Origin: Thermoanaerobaculia bacterium
GTDB taxonomy: Bacteria > Acidobacteriota > Thermoanaerobaculia > Multivoradales > J023
NCBI GenBank assembly: GCA_028066595.1
Contig: JALCBJ010000040.1
Location: 1-59,763, forward strand
Direction: 5' to 3'
DNA length: 59,763 nucleotides
Below, piece after piece: positions 9,701-18,840 of this stretch. A model generated the notes under the pieces. That model was not told the DNA's origin and searched no databases. It worked only from the letters and a program-made list of their open reading frames with translations. Made by a program: the position numbers and the translations under genes. The stretch's first letter is position 1. Each line of letters opens with the position of its first letter.

Positions 9701-11552
9701 GGTCCGGACGGGAGCCGTGGATCAGGACCCCGATCCGCGGCAGGACGGGATGGGGGTCGCGGACAAAGATCGACGGATCGTCACCAGAGGCCTCGGTGGC
9801 GAGCCAGGACATTTCACTTTCCGACAACTCGTTCCAGGCTGGTGGGCCGGACGAGGCCTGCGCCAGTAGCTTCCGCAAGCGTCCTCCACGAACCTCGTTC
9901 GCCGAACGCACGAGTTCGTCAAGGAAGACGTCGTCGAGATGCTCCTCGGCCCGACCGTAGGCCAGCAACCAGTCGACGAATGACTCGGCCTGGTCGCTCT
10001 CCAGATCGGAATACGCCGCCTGCACATCGGCACGTTGGCTCCAGATCAAGTGCGCCAGCTGGTGGATTCGTACCGGTGCCTCGGTCACGGGCTTCAGCAA
10101 CCATTCGTAGTAGCTGTTGGGACCGGTACGCGCAGGCCGCGGCCAACGCGCACCCGCCGGATCGAGAGAGGCGAGCGCTGCACGAGCTCGAGGCGGTACC
10201 CTCACGCCGTTGTCGAAATGCCCGATCCGCCCGACCAGCCAAGCCTCTCTCTCGTCGTCCGCCTCGGTCAACGACTGCTTCAACTCCTGAAGAAGAGACG
10301 GCGATACGCCTGCCTGGCCAGCGCCCTGGTCCAGAAACCAACGAGCAAAAGGGATCAGATCCGCCGACTCGGGCTGCGGGAACGTCTTTTGAACATCCGG
10401 CCGAGCTTCCCAGACCTGCTGACAGATACGCGGCAGGCCGATGCCGCAAACCTCCGCCGTCGATCCGCGGAGCCAATCGTAGAAGCTCGGCAACGACCTC
10501 GCCCGCCCCTCGCCCTCGGCTTCGACGTCGAACGGGTCGGCCCAGATCGAGCCCGCCCTGTCTTCCTCGGCGAGAGCTCTCCGTGCCGAGAGGGGAACGC
10601 GGACACCGTTGGAGAACTCGCCATAGGCATAAGGCAAGGAACTCAGCCTCTCGTACCCGGCGTCGAGAAGCTGGTCACGATAGTTGAAGAAGAGAGGGCC
10701 CAGGTCGGGGCGCTGAGAGAGTCGGAAACGATTCTGATACTTGGACACGCGATCGACGGCGTGGGGATCGAAGCCACTGAAATGAAAGAACCGTAGCGGG
10801 CCCTCGGCGAGAGCCCAGCCCGATTTCGTCTCCGTCAACGTTCGGTGCGCGAGGTTCCAATAGGCCACGTTGTAGCCTGGGTCTCGCAGGATCTCGACCT
10901 GCGGCAAGAACGAAGGTGCCAAGTCCATCCACCTCTGATCGACGAAGAGTCCCCTCTCGATCTCGTGCAGGCACTCGTCGAACAGCTTGCGCTGCCACCA
11001 GTCGAGAAAACGCCTCGATGCCTCGGTGAAACGGAATCCCACGAAACCGAGATTGAAGGTGCCCGTGAGCAGGAAGTCGCGGTCGGCGGGCGACGCCTTG
11101 TCTTCCAGAGGCTGGAGAATGTGCGGTGTCAGGACCGCGTCGACTTCGCGTAGCGCATCGTAGAGCGGTCCGAGATCGGACGTGACCAGGATGTCTGGAT
11201 CGAAGTAGCAAGCGCAGGCGGCTCCCTGACGGTCGTGCAGATAGCGGAGGAAGAAGGGCTTCACCGCAGTATTCAGCTCGACGACGGAATAGCGAAACGC
11301 CAGGTTGCGGAAGCTCGGAATACCCAGGTCTCGGACGAGAACGACCTCGAATGGCTCCTCCTCGTACGGGATCCGAGGGTGCGGCTGATCCACCAGGCAA
11401 ACGAAGAACCGGCCATCGGGGTGGTGCTCTAGAAACGACCGCGCCAAGACACGAACGAAAGGCAGGTAGTTGTTGGACGCGATGCTGCACGCAACCGGTC
11501 CCGCGGGTGGTGAATCCCTTTCCTCGGCAGTGCTCGGTGCTCGTTCCGTCAT
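6681..11552 (-). CDS. Giant multidomain glycosyltransferase (GT-A, repeats, methyltransferase, GT4)
   Basis: The protein has 1623 aa. Residues 20-310 are a GT-A-like nucleotide-sugar transferase with the DxD-type motif FDPD (117-120) and a GLFVDQRW block. Repeat modules fill about 313-645. A class I SAM methyltransferase follows, with motif I DFGCGAGR at 770-777. It is split by a beta-sandwich insertion (about 895-1010, resembling Wzt-type C-terminal domains) and resumes near 1025-1070. Two further repeats lie at about 1122-1230. A complete GT4 domain ends the protein (1240-1623) with the E-x7-E pair Glu1510/Glu1518 in EGFGRGPAEAM. It would add at least two sugars and a methyl group to one glycan. 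No signal or membrane segment is seen, so it is cytoplasmic. It follows the sulfatase-like lipoprotein gene by 16 nt. Its N-terminal part is paralogous to the protein at 18841-21750. Confidence 0.85.
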   Translation of the reverse strand: MTERAPSTAEERDSPPAGPVACSIASNNYLPFVRVLARSFLEHHPDGRFFVCLVDQPHPRIPYEEEPFEVVLVRDLGIPSFRNLAFRYSVVELNTAVKPFFLRYLHDRQGAACACYFDPDILVTSDLGPLYDALREVDAVLTPHILQPLEDKASPADRDFLLTGTFNLGFVGFRFTEASRRFLDWWQRKLFDECLHEIERGLFVDQRWMDLAPSFLPQVEILRDPGYNVAYWNLAHRTLTETKSGWALAEGPLRFFHFSGFDPHAVDRVSKYQNRFRLSQRPDLGPLFFNYRDQLLDAGYERLSSLPYAYGEFSNGVRVPLSARRALAEEDRAGSIWADPFDVEAEGEGRARSLPSFYDWLRGSTAEVCGIGLPRICQQVWEARPDVQKTFPQPESADLIPFARWFLDQGAGQAGVSPSLLQELKQSLTEADDEREAWLVGRIGHFDNGVRVPPRARAALASLDPAGARWPRPARTGPNSYYEWLLKPVTEAPVRIHQLAHLIWSQRADVQAAYSDLESDQAESFVDWLLAYGRAEEHLDDVFLDELVRSANEVRGGRLRKLLAQASSGPPAWNELSESEMSWLATEASGDDPSIFVRDPHPVLPRIGVLIHGSRPDLQESFPEPLTTSRNAFAYWLLGIGRVEYHLPARLLAPVERDLPFRSRWSARIRGLRKIVSSSSRPVRTVETSVDQADTSQAFQAGNEDLEAVHDTWEALAQSDPLWAILSEDDKRHGRWDLEDFFATGRQEIDDTLDELQELGLEPPGGAALDFGCGAGRLTRGMAPHFRRAVGVDISETMVRLAREHTPEDNVSYVHNPADHLGAFPDNSFSFIYTGRVLQHIRPDLARNYIRDFFRILEPGGVAVFQVPGEIRGGDAELSTLAEGAYEAAIEVLNAPSEVAAGASFELDVRITNRSPHTWPSVETLGIYQIRLANQWLDSDGHVAVSDDGRTALKRPIEPGESELLQLIASAPTEAGRHEYQIDLVQEFITWFGDHGSEPAHGFIEVTLGDEVGTAAEASSAAHAGIEMHVIAEREVEALIEESGGELVAVEHDSLAGPEWISLSYRARKSSTADTYLERSPQENISPLQSFRSPRARPWSSLQQAAEEVGENHDWQVAARKPLNRFLAALWSASDYLQTSFPLDDDRGRHRFLHWLHLANGRQVDVQDWLLPDIDWGWFERPCNELEPVEGKLFTNFEWFIWSLREDLRKSYPLDQQEGRHAYRQWVDRAVATDYSYEIEKIEDRLGPERSANQIPGTVGSLEPGIQVVEHELATLGIQEDARTIRAAFDSVGLEYAAIEVFNTALHPERASADYRYRANLLHVNADLMAETVGRLGPQALDGRYTIAYLLWELPACPQQWASALDLVDEVWVPSRYVQEVFAPISPVPVVHLPYGVDVSDVETVHRGEFGLPDDRFLFLQSFDFGSYVERKNPRAVLDAFRSAFDPDDRSVGLVLKTVNADPKQEHWRRLLDEIEADPRLFLVDEMLDRGRLLGLTASCDAYVSLHRAEGFGRGPAEAMALGKPVVVTDFSGNRDYTDASNAGLVECRLTAVGKGQYPGGKGQVWAEPDVDHAARQMRRLVDEPQEAQNLGRAARRTIRSRYGSRRVGERMAARLRTLGLVE

Positions 11553-11568
11553 CGGCTGTGTTCTCGGC

Positions 11569-13044
11569 TCACTCTGGCTGTTGCTGGGGGGGCTCCGGCT
11601 CTTCCGTAACGAGATAGCCGAGCGCTTCGAGCTCCTGCCGTTCTTCCGGCGTCAGCTCCGTACGAGGTGGTTCGAGACCCTGATCGAGGGCTTCCTGTAG
11701 CGCGATGTCGCGATTCACCAAACCCCACAGCCGCTCCTGAAGATGCGTGCGAAGGTCCGCGTCGAGATCGGCCACCGCCTCCGTTTCTGTCGTGTCCTTC
11801 GTCAGATCGTACACGTCGCCGGTATCGGCGAAATACTTGTAGCGCGGACCCCGCAGCACCGAGAAGACATGGAGGTCGGATCGTACGGCTACGGACGATT
11901 CGATGGCGGGGCGGAGGCTGGTTCCTTGCGCGACTTCTGGTATTGGTAAACGAGCATACTCCAGCAATGTCGGCATGAGGTCCACGAGGGCGGCAAGCTC
12001 ACCAACTCGACGCCCGCCACCCCCACCAAAGGGAAGCTTCACGATCAACGGCACACGGGCGATTTCCTCGAAGCCGTTCTGATGATGCAGCAGCCGACCG
12101 TGATCGAGGAATTCCTCGCCGTGGTCCGACGTCACGACGATCAGAGCCCGGTCGTAGATCCCCAGATCCTGCAAGTGCTCGAAGAACTCTCCGAGCTGAT
12201 CGTCGGCCCAGCGGATACAGCCATCGTAAAGGGCTTTCATCCACTCGATCTCGGTGGGCCCTAGAGCATCCGCAGGATCCAACGTCTTGGCGGCGAGCTG
12301 CGCGTCGAGCTGGGAAAGCAGCTCGGAGGCGCACCGACCGTCGCGGCAGCCGTCGAAACCGACAGGCGTGAAGCCCTCTTCGAGATATCGCCAATGCCCG
12401 CCGTCAGGACATTCGTAGGGGAGGCGGTCGGTTTGCGAATGCACGTCGTAGGTATGGAGGAAGAGGAATGCCGGGCGTTCCTCGCGATCTGCCAGCCAAT
12501 TCGACGCCGCTGGCAGGACCTTCTCGAAGCCACCACCGCCAGCGTCCTCGTAGATGTCGAATCCCTGTGCGAATCCGAACTTCGGTGCCATCCATCCTCC
12601 GTCCACGAACGCGGCGGTATCCCAGCCATGCCGATGGAAGACCTCCGCGAGCGTCGTCCGTTCCGGCGGCAAGGTACGGCCGGTGGAAGGTGTCACCCAA
12701 TGGGCTCGCGGATGGAGCGACGTCATCATGGTCATATGGGACGGCAGGGTACCGCCGCCGTTGTGATAGGCGCGATCAAAGACGATCGCCTCCTCCGCCA
12801 TGCGTGTCAGGCCGGGCGTCGTATCGCGGGTATGGCCATAGAGACTCATTCGATCGGCGCGCAGCGTGTCGATGGAGATCAGGACGACGTCGGGTCCCGG
12901 GCCGATCGGGCGGCCTGTCTCCGATGGCTCGGAAACACAACCGCTGGAACCCAGCGCGGCTGCGGCCAGGAGGGCTCCCAAGGCTCTTTGGTGCTGTGTC
13001 GACACGGCGGCGCCAAAGGTAACCGAGTCCGGCCGGCGGATCAA
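11569..13044 (-). CDS. Sulfatase-like (alkaline phosphatase superfamily) lipoprotein
   Basis: The protein has 491 aa. A hydrophobic N terminus ends in the lipobox LGSSGC (Cys36). The metal motif SIDTLRADRMSLYG gives Asp59, and a TSDHGEEFLDHG block supplies the second metal site. The nucleophile position reads G-T-L-P-S-H, giving Thr99, so a formylglycine mechanism is not expected. The C terminus has LEALGYL followed by a Pro/Gln-rich tail. The TTG start at 13044 has no clear ribosome site; a GTG at 13005 would give a compact lipoprotein signal and may be the true start. The gene is 16 nt upstream of the giant glycosyltransferase and only about 40 bp from the divergent GT4 gene. It likely trims or decorates the glycan that its operon partner helps build. 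Confidence 0.82.
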   Translation of the reverse strand: MIRRPDSVTFGAAVSTQHQRALGALLAAAALGSSGCVSEPSETGRPIGPGPDVVLISIDTLRADRMSLYGHTRDTTPGLTRMAEEAIVFDRAYHNGGGTLPSHMTMMTSLHPRAHWVTPSTGRTLPPERTTLAEVFHRHGWDTAAFVDGGWMAPKFGFAQGFDIYEDAGGGGFEKVLPAASNWLADREERPAFLFLHTYDVHSQTDRLPYECPDGGHWRYLEEGFTPVGFDGCRDGRCASELLSQLDAQLAAKTLDPADALGPTEIEWMKALYDGCIRWADDQLGEFFEHLQDLGIYDRALIVVTSDHGEEFLDHGRLLHHQNGFEEIARVPLIVKLPFGGGGGRRVGELAALVDLMPTLLEYARLPIPEVAQGTSLRPAIESSVAVRSDLHVFSVLRGPRYKYFADTGDVYDLTKDTTETEAVADLDADLRTHLQERLWGLVNRDIALQEALDQGLEPPRTELTPEERQELEALGYLVTEEPEPPQQQPE

Positions 13045-13086
13045 TGTCGCGGCCCAGCTCCATCCCGCCGTGGGAAGATGCCGGCC

Positions 13087-14553
13087 ATGTCGCTCTCTGC
13101 GATTCAGGGTTCAGCACGCCTTCTGCGTCGGGTGGTGCGCGGCGAGGGTTGGCGCGGCACCACAGCGCGGCTCCTGGACCGGCTCGCGGCTCGAAGGCGG
13201 AGGACCAGCTTCCCCTCAGTTGCTTGGGCCCAGCTGCCCGATGGCGACCTGCCGACGGAGATCGCTTCGTCGTTGATCGCCACACCCTTGAGAGTGCTCA
13301 ACGTCCTCCCCACCGAGCCCAGACCCGATCTCGGAGGAGTGCAGACACAGCTCGCGCAACGTTTGTTGGCGGAACGGCAGCATCGCTCGGTCTCGGTTCT
13401 CTATCCCTATGGTGACGGCCACCGGTTGGAGATCGACGCCCAGATCGACAACGAATCGCACCGCCTCGCGGTGATCTTTCCAGGCGACGGACGTTTCGAA
13501 ACGGCATTGCAGCGATCGGTCGAGCTCTGTCGGGCCGACATTCTCCATGTCGAGCAGCCGTTCGATTTGCCGTGGGAACCCATCCAGGACGTGGCTGGCG
13601 GGTGCTGCCGCGCCCTGGTGGTCTCGCTTCACGACTTTGGACTGTTCTGCCCACGACCGCATCTGATGGAGCGTCCACAGATGTCTTTCTGCGGCTTCTG
13701 CCGCGACGACCTGCGTTGCAAGGCCTGCCTCAGCGAAGATTTCGAGGTCGGTGACGCCTATCAGACGATCCGTCGATCGGCCGCTGCCAGCCTCCTGGAG
13801 GCGGCGGATGCCGTCGTCTTTCCGTCCCGCTACTTGCGCGATACCTATCGCAGCCTGTTCCCGGAGCTGTCTTCGGAACGTCAGCACGTGGTACCTCCGC
13901 CCTCGGTACTGGTTGGATCGGGGGAAGTCGCGGGTCGCAGTTCGAACGCGGGTCGCAGTTCGAACGCGGGTCGCAGTTCGAACAGGGACCCGCTTCGTCA
14001 CGTGGCCTTCGTCGGTAGCTTTCGACCTCACAAGGGATCGGAGGTGTTCCTCGATCTGCTCGAGCGGATCGAAGCGGATCCCACATCGCTCGACGGTCGG
14101 CGGCCCTACCTCCACTGGCACATACTCGGTGGCGGTGACGCCGAGAAGCTGGCCCGGCTACGCACCAGGCCGAACGTGTCCGTCCACGGCTACTATCGGT
14201 CGGGACAGCTATCCGCACGCCTGCGCGATCTGGCGATCGATCTGGCTTTGGTGCTCTCCATCTGGCCCGAGACATACTGCATGACGATCGACGAATGCCT
14301 TCGCTCCGCTACGCCGGTCCTCGCGTTCGATCACGGCGCACCCGCGAACAGGTTGCGCCGTCTCGGCGGCGGCCTCCTGGTCGATCCCGCAGCAGGTGGC
14401 GCCGGTGTCCTTGCGATGCTCGAAGACCTCCTCGCAGGGCGACGAGAGCTCCCGCGAGTCGCCGATGCGGCGAGCCTGCCCGACGCGCAGGCCGCCGCCA
14501 AGCTGACGATCGATCTCTATCGGTCCCTCGTCCGTACACCTGAGCTAAGATAG
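13087..14553 (+). CDS. GT4-family glycosyltransferase
   Basis: The frame is open well upstream, but the part before 13078 lies antisense to the sulfatase-like gene and has no family features. The ATG at 13087 has GGGAAG nine bases upstream and gives 488 aa. The Rossmann-like N-terminal half contains LGGVQTQLAQRLL, then a Cys cluster (F-C-G-F-C, C-K-A-C) in a segment that many O-antigen GT4 enzymes share. The nucleotide-sugar half has HKGSEVF and the E-x7-E pair within PETYCMTIDE. A threefold 18-bp repeat encodes an SSNAGR linker between the two halves. It should use an NDP-sugar to extend the cell-surface glycan; donor and acceptor cannot be read from sequence. Confidence 0.83.
   Translation: MSLSAIQGSARLLRRVVRGEGWRGTTARLLDRLAARRRRTSFPSVAWAQLPDGDLPTEIASSLIATPLRVLNVLPTEPRPDLGGVQTQLAQRLLAERQHRSVSVLYPYGDGHRLEIDAQIDNESHRLAVIFPGDGRFETALQRSVELCRADILHVEQPFDLPWEPIQDVAGGCCRALVVSLHDFGLFCPRPHLMERPQMSFCGFCRDDLRCKACLSEDFEVGDAYQTIRRSAAASLLEAADAVVFPSRYLRDTYRSLFPELSSERQHVVPPPSVLVGSGEVAGRSSNAGRSSNAGRSSNRDPLRHVAFVGSFRPHKGSEVFLDLLERIEADPTSLDGRRPYLHWHILGGGDAEKLARLRTRPNVSVHGYYRSGQLSARLRDLAIDLALVLSIWPETYCMTIDECLRSATPVLAFDHGAPANRLRRLGGGLLVDPAAGGAGVLAMLEDLLAGRRELPRVADAASLPDAQAAAKLTIDLYRSLVRTPELR
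13929..13982 (+). repeat. 18-bp tandem repeat, three copies, in frame in a GT4 gene
   Basis: The unit cgcgggtcgcagttcgaa occurs three times head to tail with no mismatch. Each copy adds six residues, read as AGRSSN, between the two Rossmann halves of the GT4 enzyme. The unit length is a multiple of three, so gain or loss of copies keeps the frame. It is probably a slippage-prone linker that may vary between strains. Confidence 0.9.
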
Positions 14554-14606
14554 GGGTTCGTGCGCCGGCCCCCCGTACCCGCGACCCAGCAAACCGAGGA
14601 ATCGAA

Positions 14607-16475
14607 ATGTACCGGGCCACTTCTTGCCAGCGCCTTGTTCTTCCGTCTCTCGCTCTAGCCTCTCTGCTTTTCATTGCGGCCCAGGCCGCGTTCTCCCAAG
14701 CCGGGACCGGAACCATACGCGTCACCACGACGGGTAGCGACTTCACTGGTTGCGGCTCAGCCGCGACGCCCTGCGAGACGCCGAACTTTGCGGTCAACCA
14801 AGCCGAGCCGGCAGGGGACGTCGTGAAAGTGGCGGCGGGTACCTACAGCACCACCGCCACTTGCTCCGGCGAGCCCGCCGTGCTGTGCATGCTCAACGAT
14901 CACGGCACCATCCAGGGCGGATTCTCCGGCGGCGATTGGGACAATCCGAACCCAAGTGCCAACCCGACGGTTTTCGACGGGCTCGACTCGGCCCGTGTCG
15001 TGCGGGTACAGGACGGTGGCCCGGCACTACCGAACACGGCCAGTTTGACGCTCGAAGGCGTGACGCTGACCCGCGGATTCCGGGAAGGTGCTGCGTCGGG
15101 GACCGATACGGAGGTCAACGCCTTCGGTGGCTGCGTCGACGCGGTGAACGCACCTCTGTTCTTCACCGATGTCGTCATCTCCGATTGCCACGCCCGCGGT
15201 GGCGGTACCTCGGGCTCCGATCATGGCGGCGCCGGAGCTGGCGGTGGCATCGCGCTCCGTGGCTTCGCCGAAAACATCCAGACCTCCATCTTCGAACGCG
15301 TACGCTTCGAAGACAACCTGGTGGAAGGCGGATCGCGTACGGACGGTGGCAACGTCCGCGGGGGCTACGCCCAGGGTGGAGGCATCTTCATCTTCCGCGC
15401 CACTTTGCAGGGTATCGACATCACCTTCGTGAACAACCGTGCAGAGGCGGGCGACGCATCTTCCGCGATCGGGATCGCGGGAGGCCAACGGGCTGATGCG
15501 CAGGGTGCGGCGATCAACGTCAACGTAGGCGGCAACGCGACCCTGACTGGTGTCGTCTCGACCGGCAACCAATGTCTCGGCGGCGACGCATCCAACTCCG
15601 GTGGCTTCGGCGGTGGTGCCTTCGGCCCTGCTCTCTACGCTGAACTGGGCGCGCTCACCGTGACGGATTTCGACGCGCGTGAGAACTCCTCCCTCGGCGG
15701 TGCAGCGGAAAGCGGAGGCCTGGGCGCCGGCGGCGCTTTCATGACCACGTCTTCGACCGTCGAGCTCCATCGCGGAGTATTCGTGAACAACGAATCGCGT
15801 GGCGGCCCAGGTACCAGCAACGCTGGGTCTGCCGGCGGTGGTGCTGTCTACCTTGCCAATACCCAGAACTTCGAGATGAGCAACCTGATCGTCGGCAGCA
15901 ACGTGGCCGACGAAGGAACCACCGGCGCTGTCCCAGGTGGTGGAGGTGGCGGATTCTTTCTCCAGAATTCCAGTGGCACGCTCGATCACATCACGCTGGC
16001 CGGCAACAGCATCGGGACCGTGATGCAGGGAGAGGCCATGGTACTCATCGGCGGCTCTAGCGCGACTCTCGCGTACTCCATCGTCAGCGATCATTCTGGA
16101 ACTGGTAACGGGCGGGCCCTGTACACGCAGCCCGGAAACACTTTGACCCTGGAGGATGGCATCTTCTCGGCCAATTCCCAGGACACGAACAACGGCGAAG
16201 GATCCTCAGGCACCTTCATAGGCCTGGGCACGATGACGTCGGAAACATCCGTCGACTACGTCGACCCCGGCTCCCCCGACTTCGACTACCACATCCTGTC
16301 CAGCTCTCCCGCCATCGACGCCGCGACGGGCAGCACGGAAACCCTGGACGTCGATGGAGATACTCGAACGAACCCGGATACGGGTGCGGACGAGCTCAAT
16401 GCCCTTCCCGACGAAATCTTCAGCGATGGCTTCGAGTCTGGCAACACGTCGGCGTGGTCCTCCACAGTCGGATAG
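14607..16475 (+). CDS. Secreted right-handed beta-helix protein, choice-of-anchor Q type
   Basis: The protein has 622 aa. A signal peptide covers about residues 1-31 (cleavage near AFSQA). The body is Gly-, Asn- and Ser-rich with recurring short repeats of the kind that fold into a parallel beta-helix, as in polymorphic outer-membrane or pectate-lyase-like proteins. Near the C terminus, HILSSSPAIDAATGS followed by a D-x-D-G-D-x-R segment and TGADE matches the choice-of-anchor Q domain. The last 17 residues are DGFESGNTSAWSSTVG preceded by Ser, the motif also found on the proteins at 4999-6747 and 50703-52949. It is exported and probably surface-attached or released. Its placement among glycan genes may mean that it binds the polymer; no enzyme residues are recognised. 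Confidence 0.82.
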   Translation: MYRATSCQRLVLPSLALASLLFIAAQAAFSQAGTGTIRVTTTGSDFTGCGSAATPCETPNFAVNQAEPAGDVVKVAAGTYSTTATCSGEPAVLCMLNDHGTIQGGFSGGDWDNPNPSANPTVFDGLDSARVVRVQDGGPALPNTASLTLEGVTLTRGFREGAASGTDTEVNAFGGCVDAVNAPLFFTDVVISDCHARGGGTSGSDHGGAGAGGGIALRGFAENIQTSIFERVRFEDNLVEGGSRTDGGNVRGGYAQGGGIFIFRATLQGIDITFVNNRAEAGDASSAIGIAGGQRADAQGAAINVNVGGNATLTGVVSTGNQCLGGDASNSGGFGGGAFGPALYAELGALTVTDFDARENSSLGGAAESGGLGAGGAFMTTSSTVELHRGVFVNNESRGGPGTSNAGSAGGGAVYLANTQNFEMSNLIVGSNVADEGTTGAVPGGGGGGFFLQNSSGTLDHITLAGNSIGTVMQGEAMVLIGGSSATLAYSIVSDHSGTGNGRALYTQPGNTLTLEDGIFSANSQDTNNGEGSSGTFIGLGTMTSETSVDYVDPGSPDFDYHILSSSPAIDAATGSTETLDVDGDTRTNPDTGADELNALPDEIFSDGFESGNTSAWSSTVG

Positions 16476-16517
16476 AGCGGCTACCCACCTGCCCGACGGG
16501 AGCTGACAAACAGATCC

Positions 16518-18812
16518 TCAGTCGAGATAGCCGACGGCGCGTAGCGACTGTCTCAGCTCTTCGTCGATCTCAGCTGGAGCCACCTCGGCAGGTCGCCACA
16601 ACATCTGATTCCAGCGCAAGCGCATCCGCAGGAAACCAGCCTCGATAGGAAACTGGGCCGAGAGATCGCGTCGTTCGTCAGGATCAGCGACGAGATCGAA
16701 CAGCTCGGATCGGCGTCGAGGACGATCGTAGATCTCGTAGTGGATCAACTTACGGTCGCCCTCGACGATCGATTCCACGTGCCGGTACCGAGGTTGGCGA
16801 GCCAGTAGCGCGAACGCTACACTGTCATGGGCACGGTCCGCCGGCTGAAGAAGATCGAAGCCCTGCATCTCCGGCCTGCGACCGAGACCGACCAGATTCA
16901 GAACCGTCGGAGCGACATCGATCTGCTCTACCACGTGACCGATGCGGGTCCCACGACTCCTTCCGTGCGGCAGCTTCACGATCAGCGGTACCCGCAGTTG
17001 CTCTTCGTTCAGGGTCATCCCATGTTGCCAACGACCATGATCCCCGAACTCCTCTCCGTGATCCGAGATCAAGATGACGAGCAGATCATCGTAGAGATCA
17101 GCCTCCTGGAACCGTGACATCAAACGGCCGAACTGATCGTCGACAAAGGCGATTTCCCCGTCATACAAGGCACTCAGATCCTCGGCCATTCTCGATGTCC
17201 CGAGCGTCGGGTTCCACCCCAACTCCTCCACCCGACCGTGATCGCCCAAGGCCACGTCGACACCTTCGGCGAATCGCCGGTGCCAAGGCTCGGGTGGGCG
17301 GTAGGGAGCGTGGGGATCCGTGGCGTGCAGGTAGAGGAAAAAGGGCTGCTCGGAGGAGCGCGTTTCGAGCCACTCCCACGCCGCGTCGTGCAGCACGTCG
17401 GCACCACGGTGGATCCTCGGATCTGTGCCGGGACGCTCCGCCAGATAGACGAAATGGTCGAAACCGCGATCGAAGCCGAACCTGCCGGACACGACGCCGT
17501 TCGTGGTGACTGCTGCAGTGTCATATCCCGATCGAGACAGTAGCTCGGGCAGGTATTCGACCTCCTCGCTCAAGGAGTCCCGCTCACCATTGGTACCGTG
17601 ACGTCGAGGATAGAGGCCGGTGAGAATCGACGCCATCGCAGGCCGAGTCCAGGATGACTGCGCCCGAGCCTGCTCGAACAGGACCCCATCCTCGGCCAAG
17701 GCATCCAGATGCGGCGTCGTACAGCCATCGTAGCCGTACGATGACGTAGAGCAGCACGTTGGGCCGTGATCTGGTCACAGATGATGGATCTGTCGCGGAT
17801 TGCGGCGACGCATCGATTCTGGATTCGCCGGAGCCCGTCGAAGTCTCACCCTCGGAGGACGTGACCCGCGGATCGAGGACCGTCAGACCACGCTTTCCCA
17901 CCCGTAACGCCGGTTTGCCCAAGGACCGCAACGTCAGGCGGTACAGACCTTCCCGATCGGTCAGTCGAATACGCACATCCGTCGAGCCGGAATCGATCGT
18001 CCACTCGGCGCCTTCGAGCGGATCTCCTTCCACGGTCTCTGCCGGCGTCAACGACACCCTGAGTCAGCCCGGGCCACCAAGGCGGCCTGCACCCCGAATG
18101 TCCGGCAGGTGCAACTCGGACCCTGCCCGAAGACGGAGGTAGTAGGCGACCTGAGAGCCATAGGGCAGGTGGAGGGTCGGAGCCTCGGTTCCCGACCCGT
18201 CCTCCCGTGTCGGGGCCCTCGAATCGGCAATTCCACGGAGCGCCACACCGTTCCAAGACGACCCCAGGGGTCGCCCATCCCTGCGCTGAGAATGGAGGCT
18301 CGGCACCGCGGTCACCGAATGCTCGAAGGCGATGATGTTGGGACCCTCGCGCCATACTTCGGCGGGTGCCTCTACCGTCTGAGGGGTTCCGAAGTTCTTA
18401 GCCGGCTCCACCGAACCTACGTCTACACCGTTGACCGTCACCACGACCGGTTGCGGCTCCAGATCATCGAACCCGAGCCGCTGCACATCGAGATAGAGCC
18501 TGATGTCCGTGGGTTGGAGAGGAATACGTTCAAGCTGGAACGACGGCCGAGTGCCCAGACCGCATCCCGGAGTCGGCCCTTTTCGTCATACCCCCAGCCT
18601 TCTCCCAGGTACCTGCGAGCCTCTGGCTTTCCCAGATCGATGGACCGAACCTGCCACGCGGTGTCCGCCACGTCGAAAAGGTCCACCAGAGAAAGTCCGT
18701 CGCCTGAGGAGACCCAGCCCTCGTCTTGCCGCCCCGCACACGAGACCAAATTGACGAGGATCGGCGCGACCACCATGACGACCCAGGCTCGCCCGTTCAT
18801 GACGTGAAACAC
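16518..18812 (-). pseudogene. Decayed sulfatase-like lipoprotein gene
   Basis: Consecutive minus-strand segments read as one protein broken in three places. Segment one (from 18812) has a signal ending LVSC and a beta-domain start. A one-base shift near 18545 moves the frame to FQLERIPLQPTDIRLYLDVQ. An in-frame TGA at 18064-18066 interrupts that beta domain. Near 17733 about 29-32 bp are missing: the text goes from RPNVLLYVI straight to YGYDGCTTPHLDAL in another frame. The gap removes the D-T-L-R-A-D metal motif. The remainder (about 17735-16518) is a normal catalytic body with S-W-T-R-P at the nucleophile site and the tail LRAVGYLD. It sits 28 bp after the giant GT at 18841, so it was the last gene of that operon. 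Catalysis should be lost. Sequencing or assembly error is the main alternative. Confidence 0.8.
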
Positions 18813-18840
18813 GGGCCGAGGCGCCGGTTCGGCCAGATCG

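Noticed and set aside
9248..10687. 479-codon plus-strand open frame
   Set aside because: It lies wholly antisense to the repeat and GT-A part of the giant glycosyltransferase, is rich in Arg, Pro and Ser, and has no family motif. It is a shadow of GC-rich codon use.
1494..13044. Calling the AP-superfamily enzymes formylglycine sulfatases
   Set aside because: The modified residue (Cys or Ser) is replaced by Thr in each one, so only the superfamily name is supported.
12394..13086. Upstream extension of the GT4 gene
   Set aside because: This part is antisense to the sulfatase-like lipoprotein gene and lacks family sequence. The ATG at 13087 has a well-spaced ribosome site.
15027..16094. 355-codon minus-strand frame
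   Set aside because: It is opposite the beta-helix gene, whose signal peptide, anchor-Q domain and C-terminal motif are clear. The minus-strand product has no recognisable features.
18064..18066. In-frame TGA in the sulfatase-like pseudogene as a second Sec codon
   Set aside because: No Cys or redox motif surrounds it, no SECIS-like hairpin follows, and the same gene has a frameshift and a deletion.
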